DNA of 64,000 nucleotides, taken from Spirochaeta thermophila DSM 6578. Its GTDB lineage: Bacteria > Spirochaetota > Spirochaetia > Winmispirales > Winmispiraceae. Both the position numbers and the translations under genes were made by a program. The DNA is taken from positions 1,736,001 to 1,800,000 of the forward strand of contig NC_017583.1 of the NCBI RefSeq assembly GCF_000184345.1, in the 5' to 3' direction. A model generated the notes under the pieces. That model was not told the DNA's origin. It made no database searches and saw only the letters and a list, made by a program, of their open reading frames with translations. Positions 34,985 through 44,748 of this stretch are shown in pieces (positions within the stretch are counted from its first letter, which is position 1; every line of letters starts with the position of its first letter).

Positions 34985-35698
34985 CTACTTCTGCCCATCA
35001 GGCTTGGATGAGAGCAGCAGCATATCTCTCAATGCAGCGAGACGATTCTCCGCCTCGGTGTCCTGTTTCAAAGACAGATACTGGGAGAGGCGCTCTTCTG
35101 CCTTTACGAGGTCTTTGAAATCATACTCGTAGAGATCGGCAAGCATGAGATAAATTGCCGGCTCCCTGTATCCTTCCGAAAGGAGATCCTCAAGAAGCTC
35201 AACGGCCCGATCCGGACGTCTCTCGGGCCTCGCCGGCATCGCACACACCACAGCCGCCAGGAATCTCACCAGCGGCTCATCGGGCTTTATCTCAAGGGCA
35301 CGAGAGATAGCTTGCTCCGCCTCTCCCCATCGGCCCTCCTGGAGCGCCCGCTCTGCACGCCGGCACAGGTCCTCCCATGACACCATACCCACATACAGAA
35401 CATCCGTATGGGATCGTATGGCAACTGTACCCTCGTAGGGGAGGTATCCTTCTTTCTGGACACCCACCGTATACGTCCCGGGGACCATGCCCGGGATGTA
35501 AAATCTGCCGTTGAAGTCGCTCACCCCCATCTGCTTCCCTTCTATCTCGATCACGGCATCCGTCACTGGATTACCCGCGCGATCGTAGACCATCCCTTGG
35601 AGCACAAAACTCTCCTCCATCTGAGGTCCCGAGACGCAAGAGAGGAGAAACATTGTACCCATCAGCAGAAAGAAAACACGTACGAAATACACCCTCAT
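34985..35698 (-). CDS. Lipoprotein with carboxypeptidase-regulatory-like and TPR regions
   Basis: 237 residues from ATG at 35698, one base after the previous stop. A lipobox (MFLLSC, Cys about 21) anchors it. Residues about 33-100 form a CarboxypepD_reg-like beta sandwich (GMVYDRAGNPVTDAVIEIEG, GRFYIPGMVPGTYTVGV), followed by TPR-like helices (RAERALQEGRWGEAEQAISRALEI). As the last gene of the T2SS operon it could be a pilotin or assembly lipoprotein for the secretin, a guess from position. Confidence 0.75.
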   Translation of the reverse strand: MRVYFVRVFFLLMGTMFLLSCVSGPQMEESFVLQGMVYDRAGNPVTDAVIEIEGKQMGVSDFNGRFYIPGMVPGTYTVGVQKEGYLPYEGTVAIRSHTDVLYVGMVSWEDLCRRAERALQEGRWGEAEQAISRALEIKPDEPLVRFLAAVVCAMPARPERRPDRAVELLEDLLSEGYREPAIYLMLADLYEYDFKDLVKAEERLSQYLSLKQDTEAENRLAALRDMLLLSSKPDGQK

Positions 35699-35699
35699 A

Positions 35700-36185
35700 T
35701 CAACGCTCCACCTTGTAGAGTGTGCCATCTATCTCGAGAATGAACCATCCATCACCCTCTTTCACGAGGCGAGCATCACCTCCTCCCCTCGGAGTAACTC
35801 TATAGATATGCCCTGAGCGGGTGTTCTTGAAGAAATAATTCATCCCCTCCTTGTCCTGAACCACTCCCAGAAAACTCACCCCTTCCTCTACTATCGGTAG
35901 AGAGGGAGAAGAAGATTCCTCCGCAGACTTCCTGGGCCCTGGAGTGGCTGCAGGGGACCTCGCCGAAGGAAAGAGCCTCGCAAGGGCCTCCACATTCGCA
36001 AGAGAGGTCGCAGCAGAAAAGGCCCCCTCGGATTGGGAAGGGGAGGGAAAAGTCGAGGAGAGAGGCGCTGCATCTCCAACCTCGGGAAGAGAGGGGAAGG
36101 AGGTCAGAACGTAGACTGCCCACACGCTCAAGGCACACACGAGAGAGGCTCCTGCAAAGAGAAACCTAGAGATCTTTCCCCCCAT
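35700..36185 (-). CDS. GspC-like inner-membrane T2SS component
   Basis: 161 residues: a single N-terminal membrane helix (FLFAGASLVCALSVWAVYVL), a Ser/Pro-rich linker, and a C-terminal beta-rich region (GVSFLGVVQDKEGMNYFFKN, ARLVKEGDGWFILEIDGTLYKV) resembling the GspC/PilP homology region that contacts the secretin. Overlaps the GspM-like gene by 20 bases. Similarity is by topology and position, so the assignment is moderate. Confidence 0.6.
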   Translation of the reverse strand: MGGKISRFLFAGASLVCALSVWAVYVLTSFPSLPEVGDAAPLSSTFPSPSQSEGAFSAATSLANVEALARLFPSARSPAATPGPRKSAEESSSPSLPIVEEGVSFLGVVQDKEGMNYFFKNTRSGHIYRVTPRGGGDARLVKEGDGWFILEIDGTLYKVER

Positions 36186-36648
36186 ACCTTACCTCCATGG
36201 TGCATTCGAGCATACCGCCGTTCGCTGTACAGGTGAACGACTCCAGAAGAACAGGCACTTCCTCCACCTCCCGGAGCATGGAGAGGACGGACGAAGGGCT
36301 CCCCCTCACAGAGAACACTACCACCCCTTCCTCTCCCCCTCTGATTGCATACCTAAGAAGCTGAACTCCGTGTCTCTCTACTACCGCCCTGTACGCTTCT
36401 CCTATGAGGAGCGGATCGGAGAGAAGGGTGTGTTCTTCCGGGAGGTCGTTCTCCTTCCGAAGGAGGGAGCCGAGCTCCTGGATCTCGAACATCATCTGTC
36501 GCATCTGACGCAGGATGGAGGTGCTCCGTATTCTAAGCCCGCTCCATTCCTCCCTCACAGTGAAGTAGGATCCCAAATTCACCGCCGTCCCCGCCGTTAT
36601 CACGAGTAGGAGGAACACAGCGAGAAGGGTCTTCTCACGGCGTGTCAT
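36166..36648 (-). CDS. GspM/PilO-like T2SS component
   Basis: 160 residues: one membrane helix (TLLAVFLLLVITAGTAVNL), a coiled-coil region (about 35-65) and a ferredoxin-like C-terminal domain (VVVFSVRGSPSSVLSMLREVEEVPVLLESF). This is the layout of GspM and PilO, which pair with GspL/PilN. It overlaps the GspL-like gene by 14 bases. Confidence 0.7.
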   Translation of the reverse strand: MTRREKTLLAVFLLLVITAGTAVNLGSYFTVREEWSGLRIRSTSILRQMRQMMFEIQELGSLLRKENDLPEEHTLLSDPLLIGEAYRAVVERHGVQLLRYAIRGGEEGVVVFSVRGSPSSVLSMLREVEEVPVLLESFTCTANGGMLECTMEVRYGGKDL

Positions 36649-37723
36649 GGAACACCCCTTTCAACCCACAGCGTTCGCGTCCTGAGAGCGTGCGTTGTAC
36701 CCCCGAGAGCCCCAACTCGGAGAAATAGCCCGAGGCAGCGAGTTGTTTCATGAGGAGAAGGGCATCGGTGGTCTCCGCTTGGAGGGTGAAGGCTCCACTT
36801 CTGTCGATGGACACAGAAAAGATCTGGAGAGGGAGCTCGGTACTCTCTCTCACCCGGCTGATGAATCGATAGGGACGGAGACCCTTCTCGCTGGCAGACG
36901 TATTCCCTCCTGCCTCCTCGCTCTTCTTCCTCAGGCCTTGAAGCACTCCCAGGACCTCTCTTGATCGTTCCACCACGTTCCTGTAGTACCGTATCTCCTC
37001 TCGCATGATACCCTGAGAAGTGGCAAGACCAACATTAAGTATAAGAACACCAGTCAGAGCCACTACCGTCGCCCACCTTCCCCAAGGGATACCTCTTGAG
37101 GGAACCCCCAGAGCTCCTTCGGAGAGGAAATCCCTGCTTATCGCCCGATCGAACTCAAGAAGATCCACCCCTTCTCCGGCCAGATCTTCCACTATACTCC
37201 TCAACCCGGAGGAATAAACTACCTGAAGCCTCGGGGTCTCCTTGAGAAGGCGGGTTTTCCAGTGGCCTAGCGCCTCGTCGGTGACAGGCCCTTCTTCGAC
37301 GTGCGACCACCTGCCTTCTCTATACCTCACCACCTCGAGATGATCCTCGAGCACCACCATCCGGGCGAAGTCGCCAGGAGGACGGACGAACATATCCACG
37401 ATCGTGCCCACCTTTGCCGAGGGACACAGCTTCTGGAGGCGAATCACCAGATCTCTGGGAACCACGATCACCGGGACGTTCCCGGTTCCATCCATTCGCG
37501 CAAAAGCATCTACGATGACTTCGTCCTCGCTTCCGGGGTACAGCTTTCGTATCCGGTAACCGACAAACCGCCTCACCTCCTCCTTCGGAAGGGGGGGAAC
37601 CTCCATGGTGCGGAGAATATATGCCTGCCTGCACAGGAAGACGACACGAGGATTCCCCTCCCTCGACTGCACGTGGACTTCTCCCCTATCCACATATGCC
37701 ACAGCAACCTTCAGTCGGGCCAT
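36635..37723 (-). CDS. GspL-like T2SS component
   Basis: 362 residues. The N-terminal half is cytoplasmic with an actin-like fold hint (VAVAYVDRGEVHVQ, ILRTMEVPPLPKEEVRRFVGYRI), a membrane helix follows near 220 (WATVVALTGVLILNVGLATS), and a periplasmic coiled coil and ferredoxin-like domain end the protein. GspL recruits the GspE ATPase to the membrane. Overlaps gspK by 13 bases. Confidence 0.72.
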   Translation of the reverse strand: MARLKVAVAYVDRGEVHVQSREGNPRVVFLCRQAYILRTMEVPPLPKEEVRRFVGYRIRKLYPGSEDEVIVDAFARMDGTGNVPVIVVPRDLVIRLQKLCPSAKVGTIVDMFVRPPGDFARMVVLEDHLEVVRYREGRWSHVEEGPVTDEALGHWKTRLLKETPRLQVVYSSGLRSIVEDLAGEGVDLLEFDRAISRDFLSEGALGVPSRGIPWGRWATVVALTGVLILNVGLATSQGIMREEIRYYRNVVERSREVLGVLQGLRKKSEEAGGNTSASEKGLRPYRFISRVRESTELPLQIFSVSIDRSGAFTLQAETTDALLLMKQLAASGYFSELGLSGVQRTLSGRERCGLKGVFHDTP

Positions 37724-38715
37724 ACTATCTCTACCAAACGAAAAATCTTGCGCTCCCGATAGAGGAGATCGCGTGCAAGGATCGCCGAGAAGACCTGCTC
37801 TCCCTCTGCGTTCACACCCTGTACTTCCCAGAAAAACGTCTGCGTACCGAGGTAAGAAAAGAGAGGATGGGAGGGGTCAACGCCACAAAGCTCTACCAAT
37901 CTCACAGGAGTGATTTCCGAACCATCCCGCTCCACCACGAGGGAGGCCGCCTTGTCAGAAGGGGAAGGGATACCGAAGGCGGGATACGAGAGTATCGCCT
38001 CCAGGAGAAAGGGATCAAGGAAGTTCACGTTCCACTGAGGAAGGGTGGTCATTACAGGGAGGAGCTCCTCGGGATACGGGGAAAGAAAGGTGGGAAGTTC
38101 TTCCTCAGTGAGGAGTTCCCTACTCTGTAGAAGATTCTGTACCCGCGTATGGAAAACCTCCGCCGCAGCGGTATCCCCCGTGAGACGTGCATAGAGCTTT
38201 CTAAGAGCGAATTCGTCGGACGTGTTGATATTGGCGAAGGAATAGCCCGTGAGGTAACGATGGAATGCTACATCCTTGAAAAACTCCGCATAGAAGTTAT
38301 CAATATTGGGGGAAAAACCGTGGTCCTCTCTGAATTGCTGAAGCGCATCGGCAGAGATCCCATTCCTGAGAAGGCTTCCCATAGAAGTACGCTGAAAGAG
38401 CTGCTTACGTACCCAATTTGGATTGATTCTGCTCGAAAGATCCCGTATCTCCACGCGAAAGGCATAGGATATCTCCTGCACCGTGGTGAAACATTGGTCA
38501 TGAAAGGAATCACCCTCAGGGGTTTCATCTTCTTCCATCGCACGGAGTACCTCCGTTAGCGCGGAGAGTACCTCCTGCCGAACTGCGACGCGGTCCTCAT
38601 ACTTTGCGACCCTCGTCACACTGTCTTGAAGGGAAAGGAGCACCACAAGCCCAATGATCGAGACTCCCGCTATGATGAGAAGGGTCTGGACACTCACACT
38701 TCCCCCTTCCTTCAC
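37711..38715 (-). CDS. gspK: GspK-like minor pseudopilin
   Basis: 334 residues, long for a pseudopilin as is normal for GspK. A hydrophobic N-terminal helix (VQTLLIIAGVSIIGLVVLL) follows a Gly-Gly-Ser. A central helical domain (GSLLRNGISADALQQFREDHG, SFANINTSDEFALRKLYARL) matches the GspK alpha domain. The conserved Glu at position +5 of the mature pilin is not obvious, as in many GspK tip proteins. Starts with GTG in a GTGA overlap with gspJ. Confidence 0.8.
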   Translation of the reverse strand: MKEGGSVSVQTLLIIAGVSIIGLVVLLSLQDSVTRVAKYEDRVAVRQEVLSALTEVLRAMEEDETPEGDSFHDQCFTTVQEISYAFRVEIRDLSSRINPNWVRKQLFQRTSMGSLLRNGISADALQQFREDHGFSPNIDNFYAEFFKDVAFHRYLTGYSFANINTSDEFALRKLYARLTGDTAAAEVFHTRVQNLLQSRELLTEEELPTFLSPYPEELLPVMTTLPQWNVNFLDPFLLEAILSYPAFGIPSPSDKAASLVVERDGSEITPVRLVELCGVDPSHPLFSYLGTQTFFWEVQGVNAEGEQVFSAILARDLLYRERKIFRLVEIVWPD

Positions 38716-39251
38716 CGCATACCCCCTGGGAGGACCGACCAGCTCCTGAAGTTCGCCACACAGGTGTACCGGATACCATCGAGCGTATACTCGACACAGA
38801 CTCCCACTACCCTCCCATCCGAGGTTCTCATGAGAGAGAGACGCCCCTCATCCACCTGAAGTCTCAGTGTGGTATCCTGAGCGCGCACTGTCATACGTCC
38901 GTTTTCTATGGAAATTTCCAGGGTGCTCGCCTCAATTCCATCCAGCCAGGGCACCACCAGACGCATGGGAGACTCTTCCATCGGTACTCTCTCCCAGAAG
39001 GGGACTCTCACCTTCTCCACGAGGCGTCTCAGGATAAGATCGAAGTTATGTGCCTCCTCAGCCCTCTTGACGGCCGATCCAGCCCGAGAGAAATGGGAGA
39101 GCACCACCATGGAAAGAGTCCAGGCTCCCACAACCCCTATTGAGAATACCAAGAGAGACATGAGCACCTCTACGAGCGAGAACCCCTCACTCGACTTCCG
39201 CCAGATCGAGCACTCGTTGGGCACATTCGTTCCTCTCCGTGATCCTCTCAC
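38712..39251 (-). CDS. GspJ-like minor pseudopilin
   Basis: Up to 179 residues. The prepilin cleavage site SSEG/FSLVEVLMSLL has Glu at +5, followed by a hydrophobic helix. The start is uncertain: GTG at 39251 or a GTG about nine codons later, both within the end of the upstream pseudopilin gene. Position between gspI and gspK supports GspJ. Confidence 0.75.
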   Translation of the reverse strand: MRGSRRGTNVPNECSIWRKSSEGFSLVEVLMSLLVFSIGVVGAWTLSMVVLSHFSRAGSAVKRAEEAHNFDLILRRLVEKVRVPFWERVPMEESPMRLVVPWLDGIEASTLEISIENGRMTVRAQDTTLRLQVDEGRLSLMRTSDGRVVGVCVEYTLDGIRYTCVANFRSWSVLPGGMR

Positions 39252-39432
39252 TCAGCCTCCCTTCGAGCATACGGGCCGTCTGCAGAGCCTCTCTTGCCCC
39301 TGCTGCGACACTCCCAAATGCAAAAACCAGAATCGTAAGGGCGATCAAGGCCTCGAGGGTAGTCCATCCAGCTCGTGCTCTCAGCTTTCGGACTTCTCTG
39401 GAGCTTCTACTCCCACGAGACGATATCCGCAT
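39187..39432 (-). CDS. GspI-like minor pseudopilin (short)
   Basis: 81 residues from ATG at 39432 with GGAGG upstream; the frame is open to 39468. The leader RARAG precedes WTTLEALIALTILVFAFGS with Glu at +5, a class III signal. At about 60 mature residues it is shorter than typical GspI. It overlaps the 3' end of gspG by 26 bases. Confidence 0.75.
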   Translation of the reverse strand: MRISSRGSRSSREVRKLRARAGWTTLEALIALTILVFAFGSVAAGAREALQTARMLEGRLSERITERNECAQRVLDLAEVE

Positions 39433-39880
39433 TCTCTCCTTCTCCTCCCTCCATTCCATCGGCCCCAAGCGACTTTATCCCGAAAGGAAATCCATCGGGC
39501 CCAGGTACCACATATACATACTCGTTTCCCCAAGGGTCCTTGGGAACCGGCTTCGCGATGTAGGGGCCGTTCCAGCTCTCGGGAACCGGCTCTATCGAGG
39601 GCCTCGTATAGAGGGCATCAAGACCCTGCTCCTGCGTAGGAAACATGCCGCAATCCAGATAGTAGGCCTGGAGGGCTGTCACAAAAGTTTCTATTTGATT
39701 CCTTGCAGCCACTACTTTCGCCTTCTGAAGATAACGGATCGACATAAACCCCACTGATGCGGTGAGGATGAGGATGATCCCCAGCACGATCAAAGTCTCT
39801 ATGAAGGTCCATCCCTCCTCCCCTTTTTTCTCCCTCGTGACCCACGCCCCTCGCTTCTTGAGAATCCGGTTCCTTATCAT
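39407..39880 (-). CDS. gspG: Major pseudopilin GspG
   Basis: 157 residues from ATG at 39880 (GGAGG five bases upstream). GEEG/WTFIETLIVLGIILIL is the prepilin peptidase site. DCGMFPTQEQGLDALYTRP and VPKDPWGNEYVYVVPG are the GspG signature, including the calcium-binding loop near the C-terminus. It should form the body of the secretion pseudopilus. Confidence 0.92.
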   Translation of the reverse strand: MIRNRILKKRGAWVTREKKGEEGWTFIETLIVLGIILILTASVGFMSIRYLQKAKVVAARNQIETFVTALQAYYLDCGMFPTQEQGLDALYTRPSIEPVPESWNGPYIAKPVPKDPWGNEYVYVVPGPDGFPFGIKSLGADGMEGGEGENADIVSWE

Positions 39881-39896
39881 CATCACCTCCGACATC

Positions 39897-41093
39897 CTAC
39901 AGAAGACTTCCATAAGTTGTAAAGATTGGCACGATAAACACTAGCACCAAAATCAGGATGAACATTCCTATTATGACACTGGTGAGAGGTTCCATGAGAT
40001 TCAACAACACCGATATTTCCTGTTCGAGTTCTTCTCCGAAGAATCGCCTCATGTGTGCAAAGACTTCCTCGGTGGCCCCTGTTCGTTCACCTACTCCCAC
40101 CCATTGCCTCACCACTGCAGGGATCAAAGAACTCCCCCCCAGGACCTCTGCGAGGGACGCCCCCTTCATCACTCGAGCTCTCGCACGTGAGACCTCCTCC
40201 CTGAGCGCCGCGTTCTCCACGCTTTCTGCCGCCACCCCAAGGGCTTCATCAACGGAGACCCCCCCCTTGCTCAACACCTCCATCGCGAAGCAAAAGTCGA
40301 ACATCTCCCTCTTCATGGCAAGCGCACCTATTAGAGGAAGGCGCACTTTCCATCTGTCGATGAGCAGAGCCCATGATCTTCCTCGTCTCCTCATGACTCT
40401 TACCAGGAGGAAAAGACAGAGAAATACGCTGATGACACTGAGAAGTATCCCTCCGAAGAGTCGGGCCTGGCTGAGAGAGGTATGGAGGTGCGAGGCTGCT
40501 TCCCCACCAAGTTCCGCGAATACGGACTCGAGCCGGGGAACGGCAAAGCCGAACAATCCAATTCCTACAAAGAAGGCCACCGCGAGTACGATCAATGGAT
40601 ATACGAGCACCCCACCCACCTTGTCCTTCACCTTTTTCCGCAATTCCACGTAGTGACTGAGCTGGGAGTATACCCCCGGGAGATTCCCGGTCCGTTCACC
40701 CACTGCGATGAGCCCGGTGTATACGGGAGGAAGATTCCTCCAGATCACCGTCAACGCCGACTGGAATCGATTTCCCTTGTCGATCTCCTCTACCAGCCGC
40801 ATCGCGATCTCCCTCACATCCTTCCGTGCTCCCACTTCCCCTATCACTACGAGAGCATCCCTCACAGTGAGAGAGGCAGCGAGGAGTCGGGCAAGGAGCC
40901 TGGTGAACTCTACCAGAACTGGGAATCCATAGATCTTCCCTTCTCGCAGCGGGATCGCCTTCGGCTTCACCTCTATCACAGCCCCTCCTTCGCGGGCTAT
41001 CACCCGCTCGCACTCCTCCACAGAAGAAGCCACGAGCGTCCTGACCTTGAGAGCACCCTCCTTCGATACGAACCTCACCTCATATTTATTCAT
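39897..41093 (-). CDS. gspF: T2SS inner-membrane platform protein GspF
   Basis: 398 residues with two T2SSF repeats (RLLARLLAASLTVRDALVVIG and FCFAMEVLSKGGVSVDEALG) and three membrane helices near 165, 215 and 375. AVGERTG and VGVGERTG occur once in each repeat, as expected. ATGA overlap with gspE shows tight coupling. Confidence 0.92.
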   Translation of the reverse strand: MNKYEVRFVSKEGALKVRTLVASSVEECERVIAREGGAVIEVKPKAIPLREGKIYGFPVLVEFTRLLARLLAASLTVRDALVVIGEVGARKDVREIAMRLVEEIDKGNRFQSALTVIWRNLPPVYTGLIAVGERTGNLPGVYSQLSHYVELRKKVKDKVGGVLVYPLIVLAVAFFVGIGLFGFAVPRLESVFAELGGEAASHLHTSLSQARLFGGILLSVISVFLCLFLLVRVMRRRGRSWALLIDRWKVRLPLIGALAMKREMFDFCFAMEVLSKGGVSVDEALGVAAESVENAALREEVSRARARVMKGASLAEVLGGSSLIPAVVRQWVGVGERTGATEEVFAHMRRFFGEELEQEISVLLNLMEPLTSVIIGMFILILVLVFIVPIFTTYGSLL

Positions 41094-42568
41094 ACAGGAA
41101 GCTCCACCTCCCGTTGAATTTCTTCCATGGTGGTAAATCCCCGAGAAACAAGACCGAGCGCCCGCTTGAAGAGGGGCTGGAAGTCCCTCCTCTCCAGTTC
41201 ACGGCGGATGATGGCCACACGTTCTCCCCGCCCCACCAATTCGGCGAGATCATCGTCCATCACCACGTACTCCACGATGGGTAACCTCCCCTGATATCCC
41301 GTATGCCTACACAACTCACATCCCCCAGGCATGGGGAGACGTTCCACCTTCTCTCCAATCCGCTCCCAGAGTGCTCTCTCCTCCTCGGCAGGTTCCCTCC
41401 AGTATACGCAGTGAGGGCAGAGCCTTCTCACCAAGCGCTGGGCAAGGACTCCTCGAAGCACCGTGGCTATCATGTACGTCTCAACCCCCATGTTCCTCAA
41501 CCGGTCTATCGCAGAAATCGCATCATTGGTATGAAGCGTACTCAATACGAGATGCCCGGTGAGGGCCGCCCTCACCACAAGCTCGGCGGTGCTCTCGTCT
41601 CTCACCTCTCCGACCATGATGATATCAGGATCCTGGCGTAGCACCCTCCTGAGCAGCGAGTCGAAGGAAAGCCCTATGGCTTCGTGTACCTGGATCTGAT
41701 TGATTCCGTCGAGCACATTCTCTATGGGGTCCTCTACGGTGATGATCTTGACCCCCGGCTGATGGAGTCTCCTCAACATTGCATAGAGAGTGGTACTCTT
41801 TCCGCTCCCTGTGGGGCCCGTGCTCAGAATGAGTCCATGAGGATACCGCAAGAGCCGCTGAACCGTCTCCTGCACATCGACCTCGAAGCCGAGGTCCTCC
41901 AGTGCCAAGCCAGCCTCCCTGGTGGTGAACAAACGGATCACAATCGATTCCCCTCGGACAATGGGCACAAACGATACTCTCATATCGATCCTGTGTCCCT
42001 CTATCTCGGCGGTGATCCGACCATCCTGGGGGAGCCTGCGCTCCATGATGTTGAGCCCGGCCATCACCTTGAGCCTGGTGGAAACCGCGGCGAACCGCTC
42101 CCTCGAAAGGCGCTGCATCTCGAAGAGTACCCCATCGAGTCTGAACCTGACTGCCGCATACTCGGTGAAGCACTCAATATGGATATCGGAACTCCCCCGA
42201 TGCAGGGCGTCTAGAATAAGGGAGTTCACGAGGTTCACCACAGGGGCGTCGTTGGAGATCCTGTCGAGAAAGATCCTTTCCCCGCCTCCCCCTTCCCCGT
42301 TTTTCTCCTCTTCCGACGATTCCAGCCGTCCCAGGATGGTGGCAAACTCCACCGCGCTTATCTTCACGGGCACGACACGTTTCCGGTGATAGAACCCGAG
42401 AAGATCGAGAAGCTCCCGGTCCTCGGGATCACACATCAACACCCGCACGTACTCCTCGGTTTCCTCGTCAAGGAGCACCCGATTCGCCTCACAGAACTCC
42501 AGAGGATACTGCACGTTGGATCGCGAGACCTCTGCAGATCCCCTGTCATCCTTTTCCACCATAGACAT
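41090..42568 (-). CDS. gspE: T2SS assembly ATPase GspE
   Basis: 492 residues from ATG at 42568, which shares one base with the gspD stop (TGATG) and has GGAG upstream. Walker A GPTGSGKSTTLYA (about 250), Asp box TVEDPIEN, Walker B IIMVGEVRDEST and His box STLHTNDA are present, and a C-terminal CPHC...CELC zinc motif. It powers pseudopilus extension on the cytoplasmic face. Confidence 0.95.
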   Translation of the reverse strand: MSMVEKDDRGSAEVSRSNVQYPLEFCEANRVLLDEETEEYVRVLMCDPEDRELLDLLGFYHRKRVVPVKISAVEFATILGRLESSEEEKNGEGGGGERIFLDRISNDAPVVNLVNSLILDALHRGSSDIHIECFTEYAAVRFRLDGVLFEMQRLSRERFAAVSTRLKVMAGLNIMERRLPQDGRITAEIEGHRIDMRVSFVPIVRGESIVIRLFTTREAGLALEDLGFEVDVQETVQRLLRYPHGLILSTGPTGSGKSTTLYAMLRRLHQPGVKIITVEDPIENVLDGINQIQVHEAIGLSFDSLLRRVLRQDPDIIMVGEVRDESTAELVVRAALTGHLVLSTLHTNDAISAIDRLRNMGVETYMIATVLRGVLAQRLVRRLCPHCVYWREPAEEERALWERIGEKVERLPMPGGCELCRHTGYQGRLPIVEYVVMDDDLAELVGRGERVAIIRRELERRDFQPLFKRALGLVSRGFTTMEEIQREVELPV

Positions 42569-44748
42569 CAGCGCTCCATAAATTCGTGATACCACTGTTC
42601 CATCACCAGGCCCGGTGCCTCGGTGAGCAGGAACGAATCCATCACCCGAGGAACCACGTAGATCACCATCTCCATATCCTCCTCTTTCTCCTGCGAGTTT
42701 CTAAAAAGAAATCCCAAGAGGGGAATATCACCCAACACAGGCACCTTGTTCACGATTTTCGTCTTTTTCTTTTGAACCAAACCGCTTATGGAGACGGGTT
42801 TCCCTGAGTCGGTTCGAAGGAAGGTGGACACCACGCGCTCCGTGGTGGGAGGGATGGCGCTCGTGGAATCGGAGGACTCCGAGCTCCTCTCAGAGAGCGT
42901 GGCCGAGATATTCATGGTGATCATCCCGTCCCCTGAGACCCATCCCCCAAGGTTAAGGATGAATCCCGACGTGAGTTCCCGGATCACTCCCGTGGAGAGA
43001 AGCTCTCCCGTATCAGGATCCACCTCGAGGTCTCGGTACCGGAACGTGCTCGTATTTTGGAAGCTCACATCCTTCCCGGAAAGCGCGGTAAGGGTGGTGT
43101 GGGCATAGATGTTCGCGCGGGATTCTTCCAGTTTGAGATTGAGCTGAGAGGCAAATGTATAGCCGAACTCCGACACCACATCTATACCCAGGGAGACAAG
43201 ATTGCCCATGGAGCCCACCAAAGAGAAGGGTTCCTGTTCCACTGAGGTATCAGTGAGAGAAACGTCGAGGTTCCTCGACCAGTCACTCCCCTCTGATTTC
43301 TGGTACTGCACCACGAGGATATCGTAACGTATCTGAGGTTGGGGTCTGTCTATAAGTTCCAAGGCCTGAAAGAAAGCTTCCCTCTTACCCTCCGGCCCTA
43401 CATAGAAAAGGAGGGAAGGATACCCGCTGTCCTTTATCTCCTCCTTCGAGAAGAGGGTGGGGAGATTTGAAAGAAAATCTTCTTTCCTTATAAACTTCAA
43501 CGTGAAGGGCACTGCTTCCGTCTCCCTGTCCACCAGCTTCACGAACTCGTCAAACTCCTGCTTCATACGGTCATCCAGCAGTACATAGAAGGTGTACTCG
43601 TCACCCGAAGCCGTGATGGGAGGAATTCCGAGGAGACGAGGCGGGATGAGCGAGACAACCTCTTTCGCGGGGACGTAGCGCATACGGTAACGGTAGTACT
43701 GCTTCCCTTCAAGAGGAATGTCGATCTGACGGAGGAATCTCTCCACCGGGTCCAGCTCCTTCTTGCTCCCTAGAAGGATGAGAGAGTTCGTGCTCTTATC
43801 CACACGAAAGAGAGAATTATTCGCGAGCTCTCCAGGGATGAGAGAGACCGCCTCAGTGACGGGGATATGAGAAAGGTGCACCACCCTGGTATCCTTGAGG
43901 TCCTTCAACACGTTTTGTCTCTGGATCTCGAAGAAATAGTAGACCTCGTCCCGTTCCGTCACATCGACCCCCACCTGCTCGAGCACGATATCAAGAAGCT
44001 GCTGGAAAGGTTTGTGCGAAAGGACGAGAGTCTCTATCACGGGATCTGCGGACAGGAAAAGCACGTACTCCTTGGATTCCTCTCCCATGAGCTTCTCAAT
44101 CACATCGGAGAACCGGGCCTGCCGGAGATTCACACTATACGTCCCGTCCCCTTCCTTCACAATTCCCGCAGAAAGATCTCTTTCCTCTCTCGCCCCTTCT
44201 TCCAGCTGGCGCACTTCTATGAGATCACCCCCCCTTTGTGTCACCCGATACTCCGGGAACTTCCACATCACGAGCTGCACTGCTCTGAAAGGTGTCACTC
44301 CATCGGCATGGACAGTGACTGCATCTCGAGGAAGAGCATCGAAGACCACTGTCACACCCACTTCCCGGGAGAGGCTTTGCAAAACGAGCTGCGGAGGCAC
44401 ATTTTCGGCGTGAAGGGAGACGGTACCAGCATCCGGATCGCAGGAGACAAAGACTCGAGACACATAGATGATCCCCCCCTCCTCCTTGTAGTAGAGTTTA
44501 TAGGCAGAGAGAAAGGATTCGAGAGCGGTCTTGAAATCCGTAGCGGTGAAGTGAAACGAGCCCTTCCCCGTGACCGTCTCATCGGGGACGATGGACCTAC
44601 CCGAGACACGACCGAGTACCACCAGGATATCCCTGATGTTCTGGTCCTGGAAGTCCATCTGCTGAATTACCGTATCTTCTGCCCATAGGGAAGGGCCCCC
44701 TTTCACAAGAATCGTAAAGAAAAGCAGCACGATCCCTCTGTGTCTCAA
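42568..44748 (-). CDS. gspD: T2SS secretin GspD
   Basis: 726 residues from TTG at 44748, chosen because TTGA overlaps the stop of the peptidase gene and the new N-terminus is a signal peptide (RHRGIVLLFFTILVKGGPSLWA). The frame is open to 45072, but that part only mirrors the overlapping gene. N-domains (QMDFQDQNIRDILVVLGRV, VVHLSHIPVTEAVSLIPGEL, YRMRYVPAKEVVSLIPP) lead to a secretin core ending VPVLGDIPLLGFLFRN. It forms the outer-membrane channel. Confidence 0.9.
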   Translation of the reverse strand: MRHRGIVLLFFTILVKGGPSLWAEDTVIQQMDFQDQNIRDILVVLGRVSGRSIVPDETVTGKGSFHFTATDFKTALESFLSAYKLYYKEEGGIIYVSRVFVSCDPDAGTVSLHAENVPPQLVLQSLSREVGVTVVFDALPRDAVTVHADGVTPFRAVQLVMWKFPEYRVTQRGGDLIEVRQLEEGAREERDLSAGIVKEGDGTYSVNLRQARFSDVIEKLMGEESKEYVLFLSADPVIETLVLSHKPFQQLLDIVLEQVGVDVTERDEVYYFFEIQRQNVLKDLKDTRVVHLSHIPVTEAVSLIPGELANNSLFRVDKSTNSLILLGSKKELDPVERFLRQIDIPLEGKQYYRYRMRYVPAKEVVSLIPPRLLGIPPITASGDEYTFYVLLDDRMKQEFDEFVKLVDRETEAVPFTLKFIRKEDFLSNLPTLFSKEEIKDSGYPSLLFYVGPEGKREAFFQALELIDRPQPQIRYDILVVQYQKSEGSDWSRNLDVSLTDTSVEQEPFSLVGSMGNLVSLGIDVVSEFGYTFASQLNLKLEESRANIYAHTTLTALSGKDVSFQNTSTFRYRDLEVDPDTGELLSTGVIRELTSGFILNLGGWVSGDGMITMNISATLSERSSESSDSTSAIPPTTERVVSTFLRTDSGKPVSISGLVQKKKTKIVNKVPVLGDIPLLGFLFRNSQEKEEDMEMVIYVVPRVMDSFLLTEAPGLVMEQWYHEFMER